A stretch of 64,000 bases of DNA, taken from positions 1,839,053 through 1,903,052 of the forward strand of contig JBJCIZ010000028.1 in NCBI GenBank assembly GCA_051294375.1, written 5' to 3'. The notes under the pieces are model-generated. The model did not search any database and was not told where the DNA came from. It saw only the letters and a list, made by a program, of their open reading frames with translations. Numbering within the stretch: position 1 is the stretch's first letter; every line of letters begins with the position of its first letter. Positions 46,765-56,974 of this stretch are shown here, one piece after another. Position numbers and translations under genes: made by a program. The DNA is from Paraspadella gotoi (Eukaryota; Chaetognatha).

Positions 46765-47342
46765 CCAGCTCCAATCTGCCACTGAGGACCCTCAACTAGA
46801 TGGCCCTTTAGAAGGGGCGGAGGGAGCGGGGCCAGTATCACTGTTGGATAGCTTTTTCTTATCTTTCTCCTTTTCCACAAACGTCAAATTTTCCTTCGTT
46901 TTCCAATACTAGAGACTATAGAATTATTCAAACGCTTATTGTGATGTTATTAATTTATTGACTGCCTACTTTTTCATTTTAGTTGAGTTGATAAATTTTA
47001 TTTTTGAGTTATAGATTGTAGACCTAATGCTAAATGTTTTAATTTATTTTACTCTGCATTGTCTCTTTTTCTCATCTTTCCCACTTCCTTCATCCGTCCC
47101 ATGTCCTCCTCTAATTGAGCCTAAAACTTCAACTGTGATCCTCACCCTCCTATTGTTATCACGTTTCCCTCAATTCTTTTTGGAAGCTTTATCCACTCTG
47201 ATTCACGCTCTCTCTCTTCCGTCACGATCTCTAGTGTCTCTCTCTCCGCTCTCATCTGCTCAATGTATTTTGCCCAGAGGAACTATTTGCTATTCAAAAT
47301 CGTGAAGATTTGCATATCGAATAACATGACGAGATGCGAGGG

Positions 47343-47367
47343 NNNNNNNNNNNNNNNNNNNNNNNNN
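47343..47367. other. assembly gap (25 N)
   Basis: 25-N spacer. Confidence 1.
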
Positions 47368-47570
47368 TCTCTCTCTCTCTCTCTCTCCCAGAGTCGGCGT
47401 GAAATGACATCTCTCAAATTCCAGTTTTTGTTTAAAGAAGAAATTATCCAATGTTTTCCTTTCATCAGTGACTTTTTGAGAAAGAGGGGAGGGAGGAAAG
47501 GGATGAGGAGGAAGAGAAGGAAGAAAAGGAGTGGGAGGGGGAAGAGGAGAAGGAAAAGAGGAGGGAGAAG

Positions 47571-47595
47571 NNNNNNNNNNNNNNNNNNNNNNNNN
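47571..47595. other. assembly gap (25 N)
   Basis: 25-N spacer inside a purine-rich tract. Confidence 1.
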
Positions 47596-48146
47596 AAGAA
47601 GGACGTAAGAAGACAGGTAGGCTGAGAGGAAGGCACAGAGAATAGGAGGAGTGAGGGAGGAAAAAGGAGGAAAGGGGCAAGGGAAGAGGGCGGGAGGACT
47701 ATGGGGGGAAAAAAGAGATAGGAAGGGGGGAATGAGGAGTAAAATGAGCGTGAGTTGGGAGGTCGGAGAGATGAGGGGAGGAGCCAAAGAGAGTTTAAGC
47801 AAGGAAATAAGTCATCGGGAAATGTATCTGCTAGTACAATTTCGTACTCTCCTGCTTTTCCTCTTTTTAAGTTTTAAAACAAAAAAAAGTTCATTGCATT
47901 AAAACGATAAATAAATAAACAAACACGTTAATTTGTTACGCTAAGATCTTTTTTTTAACATAACACACAAACATAATAGAAGTTTAATTCGAAAAAAGAA
48001 AAAAAACTTTAAAAATCGAAAAACATAAAATATGCGCGTTCATTGCACCGTTTAATCCATGATGGTGATATTCCCAACACATTTTGGTTTAACCATTAAC
48101 TAATTCTTGAATTCTTGTTATTCTCTCTCCTTGCTCTCTTCTCTCT

Positions 48147-48198
<52 letters not shown>

Positions 48199-48840
48199 GT
48201 TTCCTTTCCATCTTCTTCAACCGAAGAATCGAACGAAATCTTTTTACTTTTTTGCTCAACGAAAATTGAAAAAAAAATTGTTTTTTTTTCTCGTAATACA
48301 TTTTTTTCAATAAATATCGATCGGTTTAATTAATGAATATGGCTAGATTAAAAAAAAAAAACCAATAATTAAAACAAGTTATTTTAGCACAATATTTGTT
48401 CTACGTTATAAATTATTTTATAGAATTAATTATATATGTTTTTAATTATAAAAAATGCTATCAATTCTTTTTTGAATGTTCATATAATTTAATCTATAAA
48501 TATTGCCCATTTTTCTTTTTAATTTCTAATATTAAATTTTATTTTAATTAACATAATTTTATCACGTACAATCATTATACGCTACACCAGTAACACTCAC
48601 TTAGCTAAAAATCAATCGCGCATTCTCGGACGATTACTACTATAATTATGACTTGTCATTTATGACATTTTTTAACAATTTCGTCAACAATTAAATTAAA
48701 AAAAAAAGACTAATCGCGTTTTGTTGACAAATAGGCGTTGACGTCTGTAACTCCGAGCAAAAATATAATCGAATTATTGCGGAAATACTGTATCTAAAGA
48801 TGAAATTGACGTGAGAGAGAGAGGAGGAGAGAGAGAGGAG

Positions 48841-48843
48841 AAG

Positions 48844-48904
<61 letters not shown>

Positions 48905-48989
48905 CACATCTTATTCGTCATTAACGATTCAAAGGAAAACCTTATCTTCGGTCCATTAAATATCTCCCTCTCCTTCTCTCTCTCTCTCT

Positions 48990-49033
<44 letters not shown>

Positions 49034-49038
49034 CTCTC
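48841..49038. repeat. paired (GA)n and (CT)n microsatellites
   Basis: A GA run (48,845-48,899) and a CT run (48,977-49,037) are separated by about 75 unique bases that match the left arm near 41,920. Confidence 0.9.
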
Positions 49039-49955
49039 TGTTCTGAGATTATACCCCTGAGACGCCGATCGGCCAATCGATGCCCTGATAACAAAAACCA
49101 TGGGCTATCGTTTTTTTTACGAAATATTAGCCCACTTCGGGGAAGAATGAGAGAGAGAGAGGAGAGAGGAGAGAGAGAGAGGAGAAGAGAGAGAGAGAAG
49201 AGGAGAGAGAGACGACAGAGAGAGAATAAAGAGATTTATCTAGTCAGGGGATAAAATATTCGCGCGGCGCTTACGATCGATTACGGTCGGCGATCTTTTT
49301 ACTCAATTATTTTCCGACAGAAAAAAATACTCTTTTTTTTGTATAAATAATTTCCTTCCTTTGTCATAATTTAACTATCATTATAAATAATTAACACTAA
49401 TTTTAGGAATTTGAAGAATGGAAGGATAACTGAATGAATAAAACAGTAAGCAAATGAATGAATGAATGAGTTATTAAATAAATAAATGACTGAATTAACG
49501 AGTTAATGGATAAAAAAAAACATGATTAAACAAGTTTAAGTTTAATTAAGTTTCCCTTAAATCATTTCCCCGTGAAACTTAATCACAAATTCACAAAAAC
49601 AAAAAAATGTCCGGCGAATATTTTCTTTCACTTTCGTTTGTGACTCTTTTCTTTTTTCCAAATTTCTCGTTTGGTTCATTCACTTTCCTCTTTCTCTCGA
49701 TCGCTTTGTCATTTTCAAACGAAGTCGATTTTCCTCTCCTAAAAAAAGCGAAAGTACGAACGGACGGAGAGACGGACCGACGGACTGAGAGACGGACTGA
49801 CGGACGGAGAGACGGACCGACGCACGGAGAGACGGACTGACCGACTGGCTAATTAGAAAATATAAAAAGAAATATGAAATATTTGTTAATAATAGATAGT
49901 AATATGAATTTCTCAGAACGAACGAACGCCAAGACAGACAACGAGAAAACAAAAG

Positions 49956-49959
<4 letters not shown>

Positions 49960-50028
<69 letters not shown>

Positions 50029-50030
50029 GT
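49960..50030. repeat. (CT)n microsatellite
   Basis: About 70 bases of nearly pure CT; a second run follows at 50,401-50,476. Confidence 0.95.
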
Positions 50031-50396
50031 CCGTTTGTCTTTAAGTTGTATCGATTTGACGGAATTTTAAGTGTCGTTCGTTAAGTGATAAGAATTTTTG
50101 AGGATGCGTACAGTACAGTACTGTACGCCGTACAGTGAAATCAAGATTAATTCGTAATACTCTTTCCATAGCATCGTCGTCGTCGTCGTCATCTTGTTTT
50201 TCATTCTTCCAACTTCAGTGCGACAAGTAATTATTATTTGAATAGTTAAAAACAATAACAATAACAAACAAAAACAAACTTTACACTTGAACATCTTCAA
50301 GATGAGCTACTTTTAATTTGTCAAGTATCTGAATGATTTTATTATTGAAAATTTTCCCTAAGACTTGTAAATTAATGAAACTTAAGCTGAAACATG

Positions 50397-50475
<79 letters not shown>

Positions 50476-51163
50476 TCTAACAGCCAAGATATTACCGCTA
50501 CTTCATCGTACGTTGTCGCGTTGTCGTCGTCGTCGTCGTCGTCGTCATCCTCTGCCAAAATCGTCCACTTCAACTTTGTTTACGTTTTAGTTGTTTACAA
50601 ATTTTCCGGAGACAAAATCTGCTAAAAAAAAATTGAATAAGAGATTTTCAGTTGTTATTTTTAAAATTTTTATAGCGAATTAATAAAAATCGAGGATTTA
50701 TAAAGTTCTTTCCGGTTTTAACGAACGAAACGGATTCGTAAAAAAAAACTGCGAACGATTCGTTTTAACGAAATTTCTATACATTACAATAAAATTGTAC
50801 AATTATTTCTTTTAACTATGATTGTTGTACAAATAATTTAGGCTAAACAATAAAATCTCCACGAGATAAGCAAATGTCCACAGTGACTTTTCCTCCTTCA
50901 CTCCAAATTCGTCCACAGTATTTTATTTTTAACTTCTGCCAATCTGCCATGGATGAAAAAAAAACTGGCATTCGTTGTCGCCAAAATGCTGGCATTTTCG
51001 ACGCCACACGACGAGAAATGATAGCGTTATAGTATTATACGACTTTAAATCGATGTCATAATTTCGACGCTCCTATGTTAGAAACCTCGTCGTTATTTAG
51101 CGTTTAAAAAAGGTGGCAAATTTTTGATTAGCGAAAGAAAAGACGGCACTTTCACGCGCCGGA

Positions 51164-51364
51164 ATGACGGCAGATTTTGCCATAAAAACGATGGCATCGC
51201 CGAGCGTTAGAAATGCGGCGTCACCTGGCATAAAAAAAGCGGCGTCCCCCTGCGTTCAAAATCCGGCGCCACTCGGCCTAAAACTCTTTTTCGGCGTCCA
51301 ATTAAACTTTCTCTGTCCAACGTTTATTTTCTTGACGGCGCTGACGTCAAAGGGCCTCGGGTAA
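51164..51364 (+). other. short frame with Ala-Ser-Pro repeats
   Basis: The 66-codon frame MTADFAIKTMASPSVRNAAS... contains degenerate 8-9 residue repeats (xASPxVxN / AASPGIKK / AASPCVQN) arising from a GGCGTC-containing DNA unit. No start context or partner exon. It may be a minor tandem repeat rather than a gene. Confidence 0.25.
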
Positions 51365-52070
51365 GCAAAGCTTGATAGGGAAATTGTTAACTAAGATTTG
51401 CTTGGTAGGAATAATGATCTATTCGCATGAGGGAAAAAATTAATGTAGAATAATTGAACGGTAAAGATAAGCTGATTCGGGTTTGTAAAGTAATATAAAT
51501 ATTTCTCGATAACGAAATAAGCAACAAAAGATAACAAACTAACAAAATTGGCTATTTACATACATAAGATTGAAACATTCTTTGAAATATAATACCATTT
51601 CATTGATATGGAAGCCAAATATTCTTGGAGTGAATAAACTCGACCGTGAGAGAGTCCGGCTATGTCATTATCTTGTAAGAGTGATGGAGTCCTTTACCCA
51701 ATACGATTCTTTAATATTTTTAAAATATTATACATCATCGCCCATTTTAAAATGTTTTTTTGATTTCATCATCGATCGAAAATAGAATAAAAAGATGACG
51801 TAAAGAATTTTTGTTTTGATGTGAATCGATTTTTGTAAACAATTTTTTGTACGAAAACAATTTTAGAAGAGAAGTGGTTTTTCTTTATTGAAGCGCATAG
51901 AAATGAATGAATGACTAATGATGAATAAATGAATTGAAAAATGAATGAATGCCGGTTCTGCCGGATCTCTTTGCCGGTTCTGCCGGACCTTTATGCCGAC
52001 GAAACTCGATATCTTTCACTCGACTTTTTGCTCGCTCTCTCTCAAATTATTCTGGGCGGAGTTGGTTGAG

Positions 52071-52086
52071 AGAGAGAGAGAGAGAG

Positions 52087-52153
<67 letters not shown>
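52071..52153. repeat. (GA)n microsatellite
   Basis: Nearly pure GA, ending at AATGACGGAG. Confidence 0.95.
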
Positions 52154-52157
<4 letters not shown>

Positions 52158-52313
52158 GGAGAAAAAGTCGTGTTCGGGAAATTTAAGAGGTTAGAGAAAA
52201 AAAAAATTTAGTTTTTGGAAATGAGAAATGAGAGAGAGAGAGAGAGGGTCTGGTAATGAGAGAGAGACGTGTTAAGCAAATCGTTGTTCTGTGTGGAATT
52301 TAACAAATTGCTC

Positions 52314-52735
52314 TGTATTCCCAGAGCGCCCCAATTCTGTTATTTTATCCCGGAATTTGATTTTAACCTTAATTTTTAAATCGAAATATGAGCTTTAACT
52401 TTGAAACTAATCCTTAAGCCTATCATAATCTTAAACACTAAACCCTAATTACTAACCTAATCCCTATCCTTAATCGCTAACCTGATCCCTATCCTTGATT
52501 GCTAACCCGATCCCTATCCTTAATCGCTATCCTGATCCCTATCCCTAATCGCTAACCTTATCCCTATCATTAATTGCTAACCTGATTGCTATTCTTAATC
52601 GCTAACCTAATCCCTATCTTTAATCGCTGACCCGATCTCTATCCTTAATCGCTAACCCGATCCCTATGCTTAATCCTTAACCTAATCACTAATCTCTAAC
52701 TCAGAAAAATTCCCAGACTACCAGGCTTTATTAAT
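52314..52735 (+). mobile_element. TAACC-type element, copy 3
   Basis: Begins with the hairpin GCTCTGTATTCCCAGAGC, then CGCCCCAATTCTG, and continues as more than ten CTAACC(C/T)GATCCCTATCCT units ending near ATTCCCAGACTACCAGG. The CGCCCCAATTCTG junction is also found, inverted, in the element at 16,233-16,582. Confidence 0.7.
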
Positions 52736-53008
52736 AAATGTTTCAATTGTATAAAAGCTCCGCTCTCTTAAGTATTAGATAGGGAAATACTATATTGTAC
52801 TCTCCGCACTAGCGTCAAAATACAAGGATGTATACTATTATTTTTCTCCCTCTCTTTCTCTCTCTCCCTCCCTCTCTCTCTCTCTATTCCTCCCTCCCTC
52901 TCTCTCTTCCTCTCACCACTCTCTCTCCCTTCCTCTCCCCCTCTCTTTCTCTCCTCTCCCCCTCCCTCTCTCCCTCCATCCCTCTCTCCCACCCTCCCTC
53001 CCCCTCAG

Positions 53009-53181
53009 CTTCAACATCGACATCTCCCACCCCCTCATCCTCCGTCCTCCTTCCTCCTCCTCCTCCTCCTCCTCCTTTCGTCCTGCGTCCAACTCGGGAT
53101 TCGGCGTCGCCGTCGCGCAGAGCGGCGGAGCAGCTGCTGGGCGGAAGGAGCTGCTGGTCGGGGCGCCGTATCAGAACGGAG
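53009..53181 (+). CDS. integrin alpha subunit, N-terminal FG-GAP exon
   Basis: A long CT-rich tract ending CCCCTCAG precedes the exon, and ACGGAG/GTGAGT ends it. After one base the frame reads FNIDISHPLILRP, a run of eight Ser (TCC repeat), then SNSGFGVAVAQSGG and RKELLVGAPYQNG. The FNxD start of the mature chain followed by SGFGxxVA...LLVGAPxxNG is the first FG-GAP blade of the integrin alpha beta-propeller, the ligand-binding head of this cell-adhesion receptor. The exon enters in phase 2 and leaves in phase 1. The signal-peptide exon and later blades were not found, so the rest must lie elsewhere. Overlapping Pro/Ser-rich frames are shadows. A diverged FG-GAP protein other than integrin is possible but less likely. 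Confidence 0.85.
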
Positions 53182-53214
53182 GTGAGTTTTGCGAGATATA
53201 TATCTAAATATATA

Positions 53215-53420
53215 TAAAAATAATTTAATGTTAATGTCATTAATAAAGAAATGAATAATTAAATGTGATGAATCAATCACGGGTTCTTAGTTCAGTTTAT
53301 AATCGGTTATACATAGATGCATAGATTGGAATAACCGATTATAAACTTAGAACCTGTGTTTGATTCATCATATTTAATTATTCATTTCTTTATTAATGAC
53401 ATTAATATTAAATTATTTTT
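53215..53420. mobile_element. near-perfect foldback element in the integrin intron
   Basis: Arms of about 95 bp mirror each other: TTAATGTCATTAATAAAGAA and TTCTTTATTAATGACATTAA at the outside, TTATAATCGGTTAT and ATAACCGATTATAA near the centre (about 53,318). It begins about 35 bases after the exon donor. Confidence 0.85.
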
Positions 53421-53556
53421 ACTATTTTTAATACCGATTATGTTCTTACTTATGTTCTTGCTTATTTATTCATTTTATATTAATGACATTAACATTAAAT
53501 TATTTTTATTATTTTTAATACCGATTATGTTCTTACTTATGTTCTTGCTTATTATT
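53400..53556. repeat. tandem duplication of ~80-bp AT-rich unit
   Basis: TAATACCGATTATGTTCTTA...CTTGCTTATT occurs twice in a row, giving a hydrophobic repeated translation that is not a gene. Confidence 0.8.
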
Positions 53557-53699
53557 TGAGTCATGGAAAATGTGAAGTAATCTTTGAACAGTTTATGATA
53601 GTGATATTTTAACATTTAATTATTATTTTTGACTAAAAAAAATTTTTTGTTTCGGAAAAGGCAAAACGTATCAGTTTATTACCATTACCTAATACCTAT

Positions 53700-53806
53700 A
53701 GTTAGGGCGTGAAGAGACAGTTATAATTGTTATGAGTTAGTGACAGAACCGTTCAATATAAGCAGTCCCTGAGCTTCGCATCAGGCTGTAACACCGTGTT
53801 ACAGAG
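53700..53806 (-). mobile_element. SINE fragment, copy 2 (3' part)
   Basis: GTGACAGAACCGTTCAATAT, AGCAGTCCCTGAGCTTCG and the hairpin CTGTAACACCGTGTTACAG match the minus-strand copy at 10,433-10,676; the tRNA-like head is missing. Confidence 0.75.
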
Positions 53807-53879
53807 TAGTTATACATCAGCAGATATATTACTACTATATTACTGCTTTACTACTTACAGCCTAACTTAACCCAAAAAC

Positions 53880-54000
53880 TTAACCCAAATCACACGATAA
53901 ATCCTTCAGCTCAATCCCTCGCTTAAAAAGTTAACCGAGTTCAAAATTTATTAAAAAAAATGGGGCGTTCTGGAAAAAAAAGTGTGGCGCCCAATCTTTA
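53880..54000 (-). mobile_element. TAACC-type element fragment
   Basis: CTTAACCC units followed by TGGGGCGTTCTGGAAAAAA and GTGTGGCGCCCA: an end hairpin like those of the other copies, here at the right side. Confidence 0.5.
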
Positions 54001-54189
54001 TTTAATCTTGAGAGCATAAGTGAAAACTGATGCTTGGAATCCAGTTCGATGCTTGTCAACCAGTCTGGGGGGGGGAGGGCCAAACATCTCTCTCTCTATC
54101 TTGTGCCGGCTGACGACAAATGGTACACCAGAGGCGAAGAACGTTTTAAATTATAAATAAATAATTATGAATAAACAAATAAGGATAAG

Positions 54190-54425
54190 GCGCTAAGTGG
54201 GGCTGAAGAGTACTATCCGCAACTTCTTTAACCCCCTCTAGCAGCTATGGAACGGGTCCAGGGCTTGGAACCAGGCTTGAGGGTTTTCCACACCCCCAAG
54301 GCGGCTTACGGCCGTCCTCACGATTCCCGCAGGGTAGGTACCGGGGTAGGACTGAACCGGGTACCTAGTGGTCACGAGCTGATGGCTTTACTCCGTTGCT
54401 GCCGAAGAGGAACGTTAAGATATGG
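54190..54425 (-). mobile_element. SINE-like repeat B, best copy
   Basis: Contains GGCTGAAGAGTACTATCC, ATGGAACGGGTCC, CTTGAGGGTTTTCCACAC and GGGGTAGGACTGAACCGGG. Read on the minus strand GGTTCAGTCC could be a B box. Copies: 33,225-33,370, 38,136-38,216 (partial), 60,830-60,985 and 61,725-61,865 (noisy), and partial near 56,020-56,117. Confidence 0.6.
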
Positions 54426-55205
54426 ATAGTAATCTTTAGCCCATTTAGGTCACTTATCCAGAAATGAAATTAAAAAATCAATTCGTAAATAGCAACGAAG
54501 GAAGTAGGCATGGTTTTACTCTTCTGGATGTGTGGGTTCGATTCCTACCACTGCCACCACAACGAAGGAAGAAGGCATTATGTAGTGGGGACGACTCAAG
54601 AACAAAAAATTTATTTGAATGATCGAACAAGGATATTTAGATGTGAGATAGTATGATTATTAGTACAAAAATATTTTTGATCATATTTTTTCGGGAATCA
54701 AAGATATAAAACATGTTATCAAAATTTATCATCTTCGGCATTTAAAACATTTTTGTGATCCAAACATTAAAACATTTTTTGTGATTCAAACCACCAAAGC
54801 CTGTTCAAAGTCAGGGGCAAGATAGCTTATTTATTAAATGTAATGGATAATTTTTATATTGGTTGTACCAATTTCATTAAAATATCATAAAACATATTTT
54901 ATAAAAGTTTCTTAGTTTTTTTTCGGCGAATCCAAATCTGTTCTTAAAAATAAAAGAAATAATTTTGAAATTTAATGATTTTTATAAGGATATCACTACA
55001 TAAATAATTGAATTTCCTATACTAAAAAGATTTTTAAAAGGATTTAAAATTCATTAATTACATGTCCATAAGCAGCAAAAAAATAATGTTCAATTACTCA
55101 ATCTTTTATCACTCCACCCTAGTAGGCATGGTTCATTATGGGAGAAATAAGAGGAGTTTTATTGACATAAGAACACGTTGGGATGATGATAATTAACATA
55201 CAAAA
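54411..55205 (+). repeat. inverted repeat, left arm
   Basis: Inverse of 61,915-62,701. Matching blocks include TAAAAAATCAATTCGTAAAT, GAAGTAGGCATGGTTTTACT and GGAGTTTTATTGACATAAGA. It includes a tRNA-T-arm-like GGGTTCGATTCCTACC (54,527-54,543). Confidence 0.85.
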
Positions 55206-55289
55206 TATGTAGATTATGCAAAGAAAGGTAGGCAATAAACAATATAACGAATAGTTTGATGTTAGTTTCATGAAGGTAAGTTGAAGAGT

Positions 55290-55960
55290 GATATCGTTTC
55301 TTCTCTCGTTTCTCTGCCTATAAGCCTATAAGCATTAGGGTGAAGTGAAAGTTTGCGAATCAAAATTTAGCAGTTATATCTTGAAAACTATCATATTAGT
55401 GAATACTAATCTGTAGTTATTTTTCTTTTTTTATAAATATAGTAGCCCAGTCAGCTTATTTTGTATATAGTACTACCCTTATATATTGTCAAAATTTTAA
55501 ATGGTTTTTTTTTAATTCTGAGAACAGATTCAGATTCCTCGTTAAAAGTTAATATAAGAAAGTATAAATCTTTTTCAAAAATTATGTCATTAAGTAGGTT
55601 AGAATTACAAAAAACTATATTTTTAAGCTGGAAATTCAAAATCGGCGTCTTAAAATATAGTTTTTTATATTTTTTGACTAACCTTAATAAAAATAATTTT
55701 TAAAAAGAATGTACTTTCTTATAATAACTTTTGCAAGGAATCCAAATCCGATCTTAAAATTTAAATAATTTGCATTTTGAAATTTTTAGTCCTATTATAT
55801 ACTTATTACTCATATATAAATATAGCTCACTGGTGCCCACTAATGTATTAAAAAATAAAAATAAATTTACCAAAATATTTTTATTGGTTTTTAAGTTCAT
55901 TTTATATGCTAAATTTTAATTTTTCTAGAAATTTTATCATTTTCACATCACTCTAATAAG
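55290..55960. mobile_element. palindromic foldback element, copy 3
   Basis: Ends AAGCATTAGGGTGAAGTGAAA and (inverse) TTTTCACATCACTCTAATAAGC without exceeding one base of shift; the centre is flanked by inverted AAACTATATTTT / AAAATATAGTTTTT. Internal blocks are shared with copies 1 and 2. Confidence 0.7.
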
Positions 55961-55992
55961 CATGATACCTTCACGGGAACCGATGGCTCATT

Positions 55993-56017
55993 NNNNNNNN
56001 NNNNNNNNNNNNNNNNN
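55993..56017. other. assembly gap (25 N)
   Basis: 25-N spacer. Confidence 1.
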
Positions 56018-56117
56018 TACTATCCATATCTTACGTTCCTCTTCGGCAGCAACGGAACGAGTCCTCATTTCACAATAGTAATCGGCAGTTTTCCTCAATG
56101 CCAGCTTTTTAGCAGAG

Positions 56118-56142
56118 NNNNNNNNNNNNNNNNNNNNNNNNN
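56118..56142. other. assembly gap (25 N)
   Basis: 25-N spacer directly before the indel-rich duplicate. Confidence 1.
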
Positions 56143-56144
56143 TC

Positions 56145-56933
56145 GATCGCATTCTGTCCAATTTTCAAACGAAGTCGATTTTCCTCTCCTAAAAAAAAGC
56201 GAAAGTGACGACGGACGCGAGAGCACGGACCGACGAGCGGGAACTGAGAGATCGACTGACGGACGGAGAACGAACCGACGCCGACTGGAGAGACTGACCT
56301 GCAACTGGAGTCTGGCTAATTTATGAAAATATAAAAGAAATTATGAAATATTTGTTAATAATAAGTATAGTAATTGAATTCTCAGCAAACGAAACGAAGC
56401 CAACGACAGACAACGAGGAAAACAAAAGATTCTCTCTCTTCTCTCTCTTCTCTCTCTCTCTTCTTCTCTCTTCTCTCTCTCTCTCTTCTCTCTCTCTCTC
56501 TGTCCTCTCTCTCTCTTGTCCGTTTGTCTTTAAGTGTTATCGATTTGACGGAAATTTATAAGTGTCGTTCGTTAATGTGATACAGAAATTTTTGACGATT
56601 TGCGTACTAGTACATACTGTACGCCGTACAGATGAAATCAGAGATTAATTCGTAATACTCTTTCCATAGCGATCGTCGTCGTCGTACTCATCTTGTTTTT
56701 CATTCTTCCAACTTCATGCCGACAAGTAATTATTTCTTGAATAGTTAAAACACAATAACTAATAACAAACAAAAACAAACTTTACACGTTGAAACATCTT
56801 AAGATGGAAGCTGACTTTTGAATTGTCAAGGTATCTGAATATTTTATTATTGAAAATTCCCTAAGACTTGGTTAATTAATGAAAGTTAAAGCTGAACATG
56901 AAAATCTTCTCTCTCTCTCTCTCTCTCGTCTCT

Positions 56934-56974
<41 letters not shown>

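Larger units (their letters stand above)
45336..49341 (-). repeat. right arm of large palindrome
   Basis: Inverse of 41,537-44,177, but longer: 45,666-47,342 has no partner in the left arm and lies between two CT runs. Two further 25-N gaps fall inside it (47,343 and 47,571). Confidence 0.85.
49690..54430 (+). repeat. 4.7-kb duplicated region, clean copy
   Basis: Collinear with 56,145-60,985: ACGG repeat, CT run, GTACAG palindrome, GTCGTC tract, a TTTAACGAACGAAACGG-type block, GA run, TAACC element, integrin exon, foldback, SINE-like repeats. This copy keeps the exon frame and consensus splice sites. Confidence 0.9.

Noticed and set aside
49607-49840. 77-codon frame with a hydrophobic start, possible integrin signal-peptide exon
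   Set aside because: The hydrophobic part comes from T-rich DNA, the end is an ACGG repeat, and no donor joins it to 53,009.
50067-50300. Minus-strand frame beginning MFKCKVCFCLLLLLFLTIQI, signal-peptide-like
   Set aside because: The Leu run arises from TTG/TTA simple sequence, the rest is unrecognised and the frame is broken in the duplicate.
50500-50590. Minus-strand Asp-run frame (KLKWTILAED...ATTYDEVAVISWLL)
   Set aside because: Short, built on a GTCGTC repeat, and not kept in frame in the second copy; possible exon but unsupported.
52400-52720. TAACC arrays as interstitial telomere
   Set aside because: Units are too degenerate, and the arrays sit between recurring end motifs, so an element family explains them better.
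52828-53240. Long Pro/Ser-rich (+) and Gly/Arg-rich (-) frames over the integrin exon
   Set aside because: They run through the CT-rich acceptor tract and are out of frame with the FG-GAP sequence, which has matching splice sites.
54520-54560. GGGTTCGATTCCTACC as a tRNA gene T-arm
   Set aside because: No acceptor stem, D-arm or anticodon arm at proper distance; it lies inside a repeated sequence with an inverted copy at 62,565.
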